From the NCBI GenBank assembly GCA_016271365.2, contig CM057456.1:666279501-666343500 (forward strand): a stretch of DNA of 64,000 nucleotides, in the 5' to 3' direction. Below the pieces are notes generated by a model, which worked only from the letters and a program-made list of their open reading frames with translations, made no database searches and was not told where the DNA came from. This document shows positions 46,239 to 57,190 of this stretch, piece by piece. Made by a program: the position numbers and the translations under genes. Within the stretch, counting starts at the first letter, position 1. Every line of letters begins with the position of its first letter. Origin of the DNA: Neoceratodus forsteri. Taxonomy: Eukaryota > Chordata > Ceratodontiformes > Ceratodontidae.

Positions 46239-46504
46239 TTGACTGTACAATAAATTTCTACAAATGTACGGTTGGGTACCAAATCTCATTTCCTCCCCAT
46301 AAAACCTACTGATAGTCATTTTGTAAGTGTAATACACCCCTCCAGGGTGTGCATCATAGGACTTTAATACACTTCCCAGGGGCATAAGATCACTCAGTAA
46401 CTCCACTGAAAGTGAGCGTGCTTTGGAAACAGGCCAAGGGTGTTTGTATGCCAACCGGATGTACAACCAGAGGAAAGAAGCACAAGCCTCCCAGTGAGTT
46501 TGCC
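46239..46504 (-). CDS. Second candidate internal exon of an unidentified host gene
   Basis: 266 bp on the minus strand between an acceptor with an AT/T-rich tract ending ATTAG (46505-46509) and a perfect GTAAGT donor (46238-46233). It is open for two nucleotides plus 88 codons, starting THWEACASFLWLYIRLAYK and ending YICRNLLYSQ; both other frames have stops. It begins in the same phase as the exon at 40919-41193 but ends in phase 0, so at least one more exon would have to lie between them. The plus strand gives no TE-like product. The family is not recognised; it may be a chance frame. Confidence 0.35.
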
Positions 46505-47879
46505 CTAATGAAAATATAATTAATTCATATATGAGGAGTAAGCATGAAAATGCCAACTGGCAGCCTCAGCACTTTGATCCTCTAGGTCTTCCTCAAGGGC
46601 ATATCTAAATGTTGTAACAGACCTCATATTTAAAAATCTATATTGAAAGAGACAGTGTGCATACAGTACAGTACATAAAAGTGCTGAAGATACATTTTTA
46701 AATGAACTGGTCTGTGAGAGAGCTAGTTTCACTTACATTTCTATCCATATTCTAATATATACTTTATAACTCATATTCAATATTTTAGTTCATATGGAAA
46801 GTACAAAGCATAACACGATCTTAAATATGTAAGCAAACACATGGCAGTAATGAACCAACCCATTATAGCTATCCAATCACTTTCCAACTAATGACATTTT
46901 TTTATTTCTCCTTGGCTGAATAAAACACTAAGCAATCTATCAAATGCAGTTGCATATGAAGCCAAAATTGGGGTAGGAAAGTCAGTGTCAAAGTAGAATA
47001 AATGGGAAAGAAAGTGAGAGCAGATAGGCTCGGCTAAAGGGACAGAAATGTTGCAAATTCCATTTATGTAAACTGCAGGAACAAATATGATAATAAAAAA
47101 CAGCACTGTTTAAACAATAAAGCAGCAGCCAGCTACGGTGTAAAGTAATATTACTGTTTTGGGGGAGGAAAATGAAGCTCATATATATTATCAAAGTTTG
47201 CTACCCCAATAACCTGTTTAAAAACTTGTGAATGTGTAGTATCATTATTAATGTCTCAAACAGTAAGAAATGAAGAAAAGATTCAAACTTAGAGTATTGA
47301 TCCCTATCACCTGATTTAAATTTATTATTATAGGACCCTTTCAGAATCAACGTGATTACTTCCGTTTAAGATTTCTGCTCTTTTATTGAATTATTAATAA
47401 TAGGACATTGTGTAACATGTTTGTTCTTACCACTGTCTTGCATTGTGTAAAGTACCTTTTTGTGATTTTCTATGGATGTAATTTTAAATGAGAGTTACTC
47501 TCAATATGCCTTCCAGTAAAGTGATGATGATGTTACATAAAACACCAAGTGGGTGGTATTTTAAACAAGGGATGCTCACTCATAAAAATGCAGACCATGC
47601 AGATGCAGATGAACAAGACACAAGAGTTAAATGCATTCTCTGAAAATTTCTAATTTAGAGGTTAGTAACAAGCAGAGCAAAAATAACAGTAACAGTGTCC
47701 CAGAAAGAAGCTTGCATTGAACAAAAGATAGATTTTGACATATTTCATCTATCAAACATCAAAGTAGGACAAAACTGAAGGGGTGGGAGGGGAAGCGGGG
47801 TGCAGAAAGTTAAGCCAATTTTGCTGAACATTTCATTATCCTCGCATCCAAATCCAGTTGATCATGTCTGAGAAGACAG
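46505..47879. other. No gene confirmed
   Basis: On the minus strand a very good acceptor (T-rich tract, CCTGCAG) precedes an open frame from 47061 to a TAG at about 46888 (YINGICNISVPL at its start), but no good donor follows. Remaining sequence is AT-rich with nothing recognised. Confidence 0.35.
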
Positions 47880-48335
47880 AAATTCACTGGAAAATCCCAG
47901 TGTGGTACTCCACATGAAAAAGGCAAGAACAATACCCCCCAATTAAAAAGCTCTCATTCTCAACAACTAACAATAAAAAAAGTGTTATGAGAATATCAAG
48001 ATTTACCCATAAGCATCCAACATGCCAGCTGTTAGAAAAGAGCCACTGTAGAGATGTTGGCCAATTGTTCTCCCTTTTGCATTGGTTGCCTAAAAAGATT
48101 TCTTCAACTTCATGAACCAGATTGAACCATGGTACACTGTTTCCTGTCGAACACATTTCTCAAAAAAAATCATTTCCACAGTTGTATGACTTGGTGTGTA
48201 CCGAGTCATTAAGCAGTTGAAACTCTCTGAGGTGGAACAGGTTCACATAACTACAGATATATGGACCAGCAACCAAACGACTGACTACATGATTGTTACA
48301 GTTCATTGGGCAAGTTTCCAGATAGTAAGTAATTA
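47880..48335 (+). pseudogene. hAT transposase piece 1 (BED-finger end and first catalytic Asp)
   Basis: The reading moves between frames: RFTHKHPT (end of a BED zinc finger, ~47995-48025), FFNFMNQIEPWYTV (the 'F--L---L-P-Y-VPSR' segment), then YRVIKQLKLSEVEQVHIT and TDIWTS at 48247-48270 holding the first Asp of the hAT catalytic triad, then YMIVTVHW. It stops at 48335 where a CR1 3' end begins. The next piece of the same protein order is found at 56375. Frameshifts and stops make it inactive. Confidence 0.75.
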
Positions 48336-48735
48336 TCCCCACTCTAGTATAAGTACGAACATACAAAGAAGTCAGCAGAAGAAGGTCATTTGGTCTATCA
48401 AGTCTGCTCATATTGCAGGGTCCATAGCTTGAGCTAATGTCCCGCTCCTCCCACCCCACACCTCCCATCCTCACTACCCATGACCCTTACCCTCCCCCTC
48501 TACCTGTCTCAGTCTCTATTAAAGCTGCCCACTGTCTTTAATGAGATTACCTTGTCTAGCAGCACATTCCAAGTGTCTACCACCCTCTCTGTGAAGAAGT
48601 GCTTCCTGATCTCCCTTCTAAACTTCCCACTCTCCAGCTTAAGACCGTGCCCACTCATGTCATAGTTGCCACTCAGCTTAAAGAGACTCTCCTTATCAAT
48701 CTTATTTATCCCTTCCAAGTACTTGAAGGTCCCAA

Positions 48736-50036
48736 TCATGTCTCTTCTCTCTCTCTCCTGTCTTGCAGGGAGTACATGTTCAGTGCCCCCAACCTCTCCT
48801 TATATGCCTTACCCTGCTGACCAGCTATTATCTTTGTAGCCCTCCTCTGGACCTTCTCCAGCAGGTTAATGTTCTTTTTGAGGTGTGGGCACCAGTACTG
48901 AACTCCATACTTTAGATGCAGCCTTACCAGTGATCTGTGTAAGGGCAGTATAACCTCCTCTCTCCTACTACTAATCCCCCTAGATATGCATCCCAACATT
49001 TTGTTTGCCTTTGCTGCTGCTTTCTTGCACTGAGTGTAGTGCTTCAGGTCACAAATGATCATCACTCCCAGGTTCTTCTCCTTTGATGCATATACTGGGA
49101 CTCCATCCAGGTAGTACTCTGTCCTAGAATTCCTGGCTCCAATATGCAAAACATTGCATTTCTTGGCATTGAAGCCAAGCTGCCATATCCTGAACCACCT
49201 CCCTAGCTTTTCTAGATCTTCCTGTAGGTCCTGTATCCCTTCAGTTGTGTCCACTCTCCCACAGAGTTTGGTGTCATCTGTGAATAGGCACATTTTGCCC
49301 TTAAGTCCACCTCCAATGTCATTGATGAAGACATTGACCAACACCGGCCCTGGCACTGAGCCCTGCGGGACCACACTGGTTACCCTTCTGGTGAAAGATA
49401 ACTCTCCCCCCACAATCACCCTCTGGGTTCTGTCCTTCTGCTAGTTTTCCATCCATCTAACCATCTTTTCCCCAACCCCGAGATCCACCAGCTTTCTGAT
49501 CAACCTTTTGTGGGGCACAGAGTCAAAGGCCTTGCTGAACTCAAGATAGAGGATACCTACTGTTTGGCCCCTGCCTACTGTCTTAGTGACACAGTCAAAG
49601 AAGTCAATCAGATTTATTTGACAAAATCCCCCCCCACACCCACGAACCCATGCCACCTTGCATCCCAGAGACTATGCTCCTCAAGATATTCCATTAACCT
49701 CTCCTTTATTGTGGTCTTCATGAGCTTGCCCACAATGGAGGTCAGACTGACTAATCTGTAATTCCCTGGGTCATTCTTGGTACAGCTTTTGTGGAGAAGC
49801 ACTACATGTGCTGTTCTCCAGTCATGCAGTACTATGCCTATCTCTAGTGAACTATTAAATGGGTCTGCCAGTGGCCTTGCCAGCTCCTCAGCCAGTTCTT
49901 TTATTACCCTTGGATGTACTCTTTCTGGGCCTGGTGATTTGTCCACCTTCAATGCCAGCAGCCCCTCCTTCACACTATCCTCCTGTATCACTACATCTAT
50001 GTTCCTCTCTCCCCCCCCGCTACTCTTTTCGCTCAT
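48736..50036 (-). pseudogene. CR1 ORF2 reverse transcriptase, lightly damaged
   Basis: 50036-49614 holds the RT front (LALKVDKSPGPERVHPRVI, WRTAHVVLLHKSCTKNDPGN, YRLVSLTSIVGKL). A frameshift falls at a G run on the minus strand (49628-49636). 49656-48736 then shares one frame, broken only by a TAG at 49441-49443: ILYLEFSKAFDSVPHKRL, VPQGSVPGPVLVNVFINDI, the catalytic FTDDTKL (an FADD variant), LGFNAKKCNVLHIG, KKNINLLEKVQRRATKII and YKERLGALNMYSLQDRR. Few disruptions make this the youngest-looking RT in the window. Confidence 0.85.
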
Positions 50037-50186
50037 GAAGGCACTGGTCCATCCTTCACCCTGGTGAAGACAGAACAGAAGTATTCATTTAGTATCTCTG
50101 CTTTTCCCCATTATCCTCCAACCACTCCACCTCATTCCTATGCCTAACAATCCCATCCTTCTTGTTCCTTCTCTCACTTATATAGA

Positions 50187-50455
50187 AAAAGAAGGAAGCA
50201 CCAAGGGAGGTTGACAGTGATAATGCCGACCTCCCACACAGCGATGGCACAACACCGATGCAAGTATTGTGCTGCCTGATGTCTGAGTGTTTTCTGTGGG
50301 GGGACAAGCCCCCCCCCCGGACTTTAGGATTATCAACTCCAGGTTGGAGTTGGTCCAGGGAGAGGGCAGAACACTTGGGGAAGTGAACCACAAAAAAGGA
50401 CCATTACAGTGACTGTCATTGTAATGATCTTTTTTCATGGTTCACTGGTGGGGTG
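50187..50455. mobile_element. Foldback MITE inside CR1
   Basis: A block foreign to CR1 with a strong central hairpin: 'gtgaaccacaaaaaaggacc' pairs with 'atcttttttcatggttcac', enclosing 'attacagtgactgtcattgtaat' as a further dyad. Outer parts ('ccaagggaggttgacag', 'gtcaatctgaaggggggctcc') are loosely inverted. CR1 sequence resumes at about 50456. Confidence 0.6.
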
Positions 50456-51750
50456 TCAATCTGAAGGGGGGCTCCGCAAAAGAAAGCCTTCTCCTCCTTT
50501 TAAATTCCTTTAGCTACCTACAGCTGCTTCTGTGCCTTTGCTCCCCTGACTTTCTTACTTGCCTCACTAGCCAGCCTTAGGTAATTTTCCCTATCCACCT
50601 TTCTCTTGGTCTTCCTGAATTTTCTATAGGCCAATCTCTTTTCCCCTACTTCTTGGACAACTCCAGAACTTAGCCAGCTGGGCTCTTTGGCCCTTGTGTT
50701 CTTCCTCCTAAGCCTAATTCACTCATCTGTGGAAACCAGTATTCCTTCCTTAATGGTGGACCACCTTTGTTTCATCCCATATCTGTTCTGATATCCACCA
50801 GATGGCACTTTACCCATTTTCCTGAAGTCTACCCTCCTGAAATCCAAGATTTTGATCCTAGTCAGGATGCTTTACTTGCCCATATCCAACAGAAACCACA
50901 CTGTGCAATGGTCACTTCCACCAAGTGGCTCCCTGATGATTATTTCCTATATATGCTCCCCATTTGTGAGCACCAAATCAGGAATTCCCTCAGCTCTTCT
51001 TGGATCAGTGACACCCTGAGTCAGGAACCCACTCTGCAGTCCTTCCATGATCACCTGACTCCTAGCACATGCCGTGGATGGTATGCTTTAGTCCATCTTG
51101 GGCAGGTTGATATCCCCCTCAATTACTACCTCTCCTTTCCCTGCAGCTTCTGATATTTGTGAGCTCATTTCCCTGTCCCTCTTCTCATCCTGATTGGGTG
51201 GTTTTTAAACCACCCCCATCCTCACCTTTCTCCCTTTATTGGACCTTAACTGAACCCATAATGCCTCTACCTCCCCTTCTTCCGACTCCTCCCTCATGCA
51301 AGTTATTCCCTCCATGATATAAACTGTCACACTTCCCCCTTCCCAACTACCCTGTCCCTCCTGTATAGTTTATATTCAGGGATTGCAAGGTCCCAGTCAT
51401 GGTGTGATGTTGACCAAATCTCGGTTACTTCAGCTATGTCCACCCTCCTGTCTGCAAATAGTGCCTACAGGTCTTCCATCTTGTTCCAAGACCCCATGCA
51501 TTCAGAGACACCACCCTCCACCAAGAGTCTGACCTTCCTTCTCTTCCCTCTATTCTTCTATTCACATTCATCCCCTCTGTGCATCCCTCCATGCCCCCTT
51601 GTTATGTGTTCCTCACCCCTTCACCCTTTGCTAACTGTGTTCTGGCCCCTTCTACCTCCTACCTCCATACCTCTTTCATCACTGTGGGGGGGGGAGGTTC
51701 ACTGACCACCTCCTCCTTTCGGAGTCTGTAGGCCTGCACACCCACTGCCC
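50456..51750 (-). pseudogene. CR1 ORF2 endonuclease and linker region, decayed
   Basis: Minus-strand reading of 50460-50860 gives DFRRVDFRKMGKVPSG, EPSWLSSGVVQEVGEKRLAY and KAQKQL, the linker that follows the CR1 nuclease ('W-N--I-----GKK--Y'). The nuclease core farther upstream is heavily damaged, and no clean catalytic blocks were read. Confidence 0.6.
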
Positions 51751-51752
51751 CC

Positions 51753-52485
51753 TCAGTAGTTTAAATTAAGTGTAGTGGTTATGTATTCCCCAAGTTTGTC
51801 CCCTAGCACCCTCAAACCCTCCCTGCTGAGGTGTAGCCTGTCTGGTGCTTTGTTTGACCAGGCCTCCTCCCAGTCCCCAATACAGATGAACATCTCCTCC
51901 TTGCACCATTTCCTCAGCCAGTCATTGAAATCCTCTATTTTTTTCGTGGTTGTGCTGGCTTTTGGTACTGATATCACCTCTGAGAAGGCAAGTGAACTTC
52001 CTTCCTGCATGCAGATCTTCCCTAACTCCACAAACCTACTTTGCACAACCTCCACCTCCTCCCCAGCTAGGTCATTGGTTCCCAAATGTATAACTAAATT
52101 AGGTTTTCTTCCAACCTCCCTTACTATTTCCCTTATACTTGAACCCACCTTCCCAGCTGTCATCCCTGGCATACAAACCACCCTCCTGCTTGCATTTGGG
52201 TCCCCTTTCCTTCCACAATGAATACCCCAAATTATGGAGTCCCCTATTATTGTCACCCTTCCATCCCCTGCATCTATGCTTTCTGTCCTTCCTTTTTTTA
52301 CCTTTGATATTAGCTGCTTCCCCACCTAACTTCTCCCTCTGCACCCTGGTGAACTTATCTCCACATTCACAATTTATCCCCTTTACTGTTTTGCCATCTC
52401 CCAATCTGCCCCTCTTCTTTGGACTATCTGTATTTGCTTTCAGATTTCCCTCCCCTCTTCCTTTTCTTTTCTCTCCCTCCCCCAT
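51753..52485 (-). CDS. CR1 ORF1 with SGNH-type esterase domain
   Basis: CR1 ORF1 proteins carry a lipase/esterase-like SGNH domain whose role in retrotransposition is unclear. The frame 52325-51753 is open for 190 codons. VTIIGDSIIWG (residues 24-34; nucleophile Ser30), VIHLGTNDLAGEE (block III Asn84) and APDRLHLSREG (Asp162, His165) supply the complete catalytic set at normal spacing, ending YITTTLNLNY with a stop. The N-terminal part (MGEGEKRKGRGEGN, then INCECGDKFTRVQREKL) is in the frame of 52485, so one frameshift lies near 52320. The start could be farther upstream. Open length and intact catalytic residues are notable for an old element. Confidence 0.75.
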
Positions 52486-52950
52486 TCCTTCACTCTGTTT
52501 TGCCTGCCTCTTCTTCCCTGCCCACCCTGATTAATTCCCTTCCCTTCCCTTCCCCACCCCTGTACTCCTACTCCCAACTCTTGCCCAATCTGATCTCCTA
52601 CCTCACCTCTTGCTATCCCTTCCCTCCTTCCAGACAGTGGTGTATATCTATTCAATAAAGGCTCCCTTTAGAATTTCCTGGCCCTGATGCTACTCTCACA
52701 TTCCCACCCCTTCCCTATACTACTTGTCATTCCTCCACCCTGGGCTCCCCAGTCCTCTGAGGAAGAGATGCTCCTGTATACTGGGCGCTCCTCCCCACTC
52801 CCATCCCCTGCCTGATGCCGTCACTCCCCTGGGCATCACCCCTCTGCCTTTCCCTCCATTGCTCTTCTCCCCTGACTTCCCACACCATCTTCCCCAGCTC
52901 CCATCTGAGCAGCCTTATTTTAACCCATAGCAGCTCCAGGCTCTTACACA

Positions 52951-54697
52951 GAGGACAGCCCCCTTTACTCCACATCACTCCAGAAAGACTGCTGCCCCAC
53001 AGCTATTGAAGTTTACCACTCTCCTGCTTCCCATACATGTACCTATTCCCCCACTTCCTTCAAGCCCAGCTTCTCGTAGCCTCCAGTTATACAAATGTAT
53101 AACATTCAAAAATATATAAATAGAGAATACTGGATGGACAACTCTATGCAGAACCAGCGCGTTCTGCCACAGAAGGATTCTGATTCCCTCTGACCTTGAG
53201 AGTGAGCTCGAGAGGTCCATGGGAATCTGAACCCTGAGTTGGCAAAGCACACTGGTTGTGCATAGAGTTACTCATATTGTATTTTTTATAGTGTATAGTA
53301 CTGTGTGAAAAATGTGTTTTGTGAGTTCTTTTGCTTTCAAAATAAAACTGACTCATGCAGTCTCTAGAGTTTCTAGCATGCTGTTCTACCACAGTAGGGT
53401 AGAACAGTATTCCATGACCTTGGAATTATGGTAGAACATTATTTTGAAAGGGAAATAAATTCTATACAGAACAACACTCCACTATACACTATATTTCTAT
53501 CTCACTTTACTATCTAAAGGTAACAACAATCACACTATAGTGTACGGCAGGACGCGATTGTGTATGGAAATCCATACACATGAAAAAATTGTTCTGCTGT
53601 ACTAGTGATGTGCATACTGGCCTTGGAAACGACTTTTTGTTCTGCATTAGTAGGCGCGTCTGTCTAACCACCAAACAGTGCTGTTCTTTGGATAGGGGCA
53701 ATTGATGAGCTGCATGGTGAGACGACTCAGCAAGCGGCAAAATGAGAAAAGATGGTCCGCGTTAAAGGCTGATCTCGGGGGGGGGGGGACTAAAGTAAGC
53801 ATACTTCTTTTTTGGGGCCATACACTATATAGAAATGTATATGGGATTCCCCAGACACAACCCACTGTTCTAATACCTTGTGGTTTCCATGATGATAGGT
53901 ACCTCTCGAGCTTCGCTCTTGAGGTCCTCATCGTCAGTGGAAACCACTTGGTATTAGAATAGCATGGTTGTGTATGGGCTCCCATACACTATCCTATATA
54001 TTCTACCTTCTACTAATACAGATTGCATCACAGAACCAGAACACAATGCAAAAACATCTGCTACTTGGCAACAACAAACAGGTGACAACATACCAAGCTG
54101 ATGTATAGTGTATGGAGAGGTGTTGTTAACGATGGATTTCAATGTAGCATAAAACATTGTTCTGCTGCAGTAGTGATGTCTGTAGCGTAGCAGAATGACT
54201 TTTCATTCTGCTGCACGAGGTACATCATAGTTGCATATCCGCGAGCTTCAAAACAACGAACAGTTGAGCCACATGCTCGTCACTAAACACAAACGAGCAG
54301 CCAATTATTTTAGAAACAATGTTTCAGTAAGCATATAACAAGTGAGTTGGTTAATTTCATTCACATATCTCTGTACAGCCATGTCCATTGGGTCTCCCCC
54401 CCCCTTGTTTACTGCTATGTAGCTGTGATAGTGTAATGAAACGTGGGTAGGAGTTACGCGAGGCATGTCAGGGGTCACAGTCTAGTGGACCATATACAGT
54501 GGCCACAGCTTATAACAGGCACATTTGTCATTCAGTGTGTTGCCTGATATAGACGAAGGTTAATATAATGCTTAGGGAAAAAAACACATCTGGGTCATTA
54601 TGCAGTGAACTTGTACTGAAAGTGAATACAATGACAATTACAGCAATCATCTATTAAATATCAGGCAAACTGAAGCAGTAAAGTAAAGTACAGTACA
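52951..54697. repeat. Cluster of palindromic MITE-like sequences
   Basis: Repeated inverted words 'ttctaccacagtagggtagaa', 'gttctgctgtactag(t)gatg' and 'ctatacactatattt', on both strands, at 53370-53620 and 54080-54230. 53820-53990 is a clear hairpin (see next entry). 53784-53794 is a poly-G run. No gene. Confidence 0.6.
53820..54000. mobile_element. Palindromic MITE copy 1
   Basis: Arms 'ttctaatacc(tt)gtggtttcc' and its complement around the axis CTCGAGCTTCGCTCTTGAG (near 53914); outer ends share 'ccatacactat' and 'atagtgtatgg'. A second copy is at 55625-55815. Confidence 0.75.
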
Positions 54698-55160
54698 TTA
54701 CTTAAGGTAGTCCATGATTTTAGCTGGGGCAACTTGCTCTCTCGTGTATGGCTCCCACACCTTATCAGAAGCCCTTAGTGCATCCCAGTTTGCCGGTACA
54801 GTCAGGTGTTGCTCCATGGCCCACCACAGAGTATGCAAAGCTGCTGGTGCATCTGAAGTAGAAACTTTGTATCTCAAACCAGTCATAGAAAGCTTCCTCC
54901 ACATCAATATCTTTACCCTCCCGCTTTCATTTGCACTGAGGGTTGGAGTTGGCATGCTACTCAGAAAGAAGCTGCTCATGCTGTCACTGTAGGTTGGCTG
55001 TTGTTGATTTAGACATGTTTAGCTCAGCAGCCAACTCCCACTGACTCAGTTTGGGCATAGCATCTATTCATTTTAACAGGTCAACTTTCTCACTTAAACT
55101 AAGAGCCTGTGCTTAGACATGGCTAGATAGTACGAGCAAGTATGAGCAACAGCAGGCTAC
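54698..55160 (-). pseudogene. Tigger/pogo-type transposase N-terminal fragment (CENP-B HTH)
   Basis: Minus-strand reading gives ALSLSEKVDLLK, a stop, then IDAMPKLSQWELAAELNMSK and STTANL (about 55120-55000), the first CENP-B/pogo helix-turn-helix ('L---EK---L-------S---LA-E--VSKSTV'). After a gap KREGKDIDVEEAFYDWFE (about 54935-54880) is the start of the second DNA-binding domain. Nothing of the DDE catalytic core was seen. Palindromic MITEs flank it on both sides and may be related. Confidence 0.65.
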
Positions 55161-56374
55161 AGGCTCTGCAGCATGACTTCTAAACTAGAGCGAGTGAGCT
55201 GAAGAGAAAGCAGAGAAAAGCGGCTGTAAGTGATGCCCATAATTTCTCTCAATACGAAGCTGGTAGAGATCATAGTAAGCATTGGAAATGTATGCAAATG
55301 TATGTTATTGACAAATAGTTTGGGCAGCATACCCACAATAACAGACTGCCTGGTAAAACCATGGTCAGTAAAAGTGAAGTCGACTGTACATCCTGTATTT
55401 TGTTTCATGTTGTTAGTATGGCACCCTATGGGGAGGAGCTCATTAAATGTTTAACCATTGATGATTCCCGATCTCTAGAAGCATGAGATCGGATCATTCC
55501 TGACTGCTGTACTGCAAGTAAGGACCTCTTTTCTTGCCTGCTTTCTGGTTTGTTTGTTTGTTTGTTTTCATCCCTTTATCCACATTTATTGTATTGTGTT
55601 TTTTTTCTGTCAAAGCACAAGTTGTGCTCTATACATTGTATAGAACAGTGTATGGCTCCTAATGCACAAAAAGGCTAACCTCCAACCTCATAGTTACAAT
55701 GGCAACTGTTAGACCTCTTGAGCTGTGCTCTCAAGGTCAACAGTCGTCATAGTAACTACTCAGTTGGAGAACAGCCTTGTTGTGCAGCAGGAGTCATACA
55801 TTATCCTATATATGTTTTTTTTTTAAATAGAGAATAAAATGTCATATTTTAAACCAGTTGAATTTAGTAGCCCTCAAAGCACCTTGAACTACAAGAAAGA
55901 GCACAGTGCCACACCACTGATAGGCTGCCACAGTAATTAAACAGCTCAAAAAGATTGGAGAAAGAAGAAAAAAATCAGAGGCAACACAAAAAGATATAAT
56001 GTACTGTATAATATTAGGCAATAGGTATACTCAGTTGTTTAACAGAGAACACAAAGTACCTACCCAAAACAGACAGAATACTCACAAATGACATTTAGAA
56101 TCACAATATCAGACACCACAAAAGGCACATACAGAAATGGTTTTAACTATAGTACTAAAATTAACCACATCAGAGTTGAAAGATTACACTTAACAAATGA
56201 GATCCTTCTAACTTCCAACTTCCGACCAGTATCTACCACACAAATTTTATATCTTATAAATCTTATAAATTGTATATCTTCCTGGAGCCTACAGGGTTAT
56301 CTTTCACAATCACCTATATTTACATAAAACAAAACAATTTTTGAACTGAAAAATATAGTAAAATGCATAGAAGT
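55161..56374. other. Spacer containing palindromic MITE copy 2
   Basis: 55625-55815 is a palindromic relative of 53820-54000: 'gtgtatggctcctaatgcac' and 'gtgcagcaggagtcatac' pair, with the axis at 'cctcttgagctgtgctctcaagg'. 55550-55566 is a short (GTTT)n. The rest is AT-rich with no recognised gene. Confidence 0.6.
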
Positions 56375-57190
56375 AGTAGGAAGCAGGCTGTATTATGTAT
56401 CACCACTTTTGAGGAAACCACACAGCAGTGAATATTGTGAAGGAGCTGGGAAAATTCCAGAAATGGCTTACTCCATATTCTTTACCTCCAGGGTTCATAG
56501 TGTTAGATAATGGTGCCAACATAGTCAATTCTGTTAGAGATGGTAACTACCAACACATACTGTACCATGTTTTGCACATTGATTAAATCTTCTCATCCAT
56601 AATTTCTTACAATGAAACAGAAATGTTGAAAACCTGTTAGGTATTGCTAGGGAAATATGTGGGCATTTCAGTCACTCTCTGAAAGGGCAAAATATTGCGA
56701 TGGGGCTGCAGAGGTCAAACAACTTACCATTGCGTACACTAAAGCAGGAAATTATAACCCACTGGAATTCAACATTTTACATGTTGGAAATGCTTCTTGA
56801 ACAGAAGAAAGCTGTATATAACTATACCATGCAGTATCACATAGATAAAGTAGTCATCAAGCTCAGTTCCAGCAGCTGGACTCTACTGGAATCTTTGGTC
56901 ACCTTATTGAAGTAATTTGAGGCTGCAACACGTGATGTCAGTGCAACACTGAGTCAAAGTCTTCCTCAAATCAGATTTCTTCACAGTTTACTTGATGATA
57001 TAAAGACTTTCAGCCAAAATATACTGACAGATGACTTGAGTCTCAGACTGTCCACCAATCAAAGAATAAATGTCACATTTAGGAATGACACCTACATGTT
57101 GGCTACACTGCTAGATCCCCACTTGAAGGGGAACATTGAAGCCATCTTTCTGGTAGGAAAAGACATTGAGTATTGAAGAAATCTTACATC
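56375..57190 (+). pseudogene. hAT transposase piece 2 (second catalytic Asp to LLDP)
   Basis: Starts with QAVLCITTFE and HTAVNIVKELGKFQKW, exactly what should follow piece 1 in a BED-type hAT protein. It continues with GFIVLDNGANIVNSVRD (second catalytic Asp, ~56491-56540), LYHVLHID, then in another frame LKQEIITHWNSTFYMLEML (56740-56800; the family's 'TRWNSTY-ML-R' box), SWTLLESLVTLLK, FEAATRDVSATLSQ and LATLLDPHLKGN (57103-57135). It ends at about 57190, where the tail of a Rex1-like LINE begins. Confidence 0.85.

Larger units (their letters stand above)
48340..52950 (-). mobile_element. CR1 LINE, nearly complete
   Basis: Minus strand. Order: a GC-rich 5' region (to about 52950), ORF1 with esterase domain, endonuclease/linker, RT, then a 3' end at about 48345 ('ggtcatttggtctatcaag' antisense tail). 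About 4.5 kb including a 270-bp foldback insertion. It lies in the gap between hAT pieces 1 and 2. Confidence 0.85.

Noticed and set aside
48007..48143. Minus-strand exon-like frame with acceptor CGACAG and donor GTAAAT
   Set aside because: The plus strand of the same bases encodes recognisable hAT transposase (FFNFMNQIEPWYTV), so the minus frame is antisense shadow.
54698..54979. Intact 93-codon gene
   Set aside because: The CENP-B-type homology is in a different frame of the same strand, so this frame is a shadow of a broken transposase.
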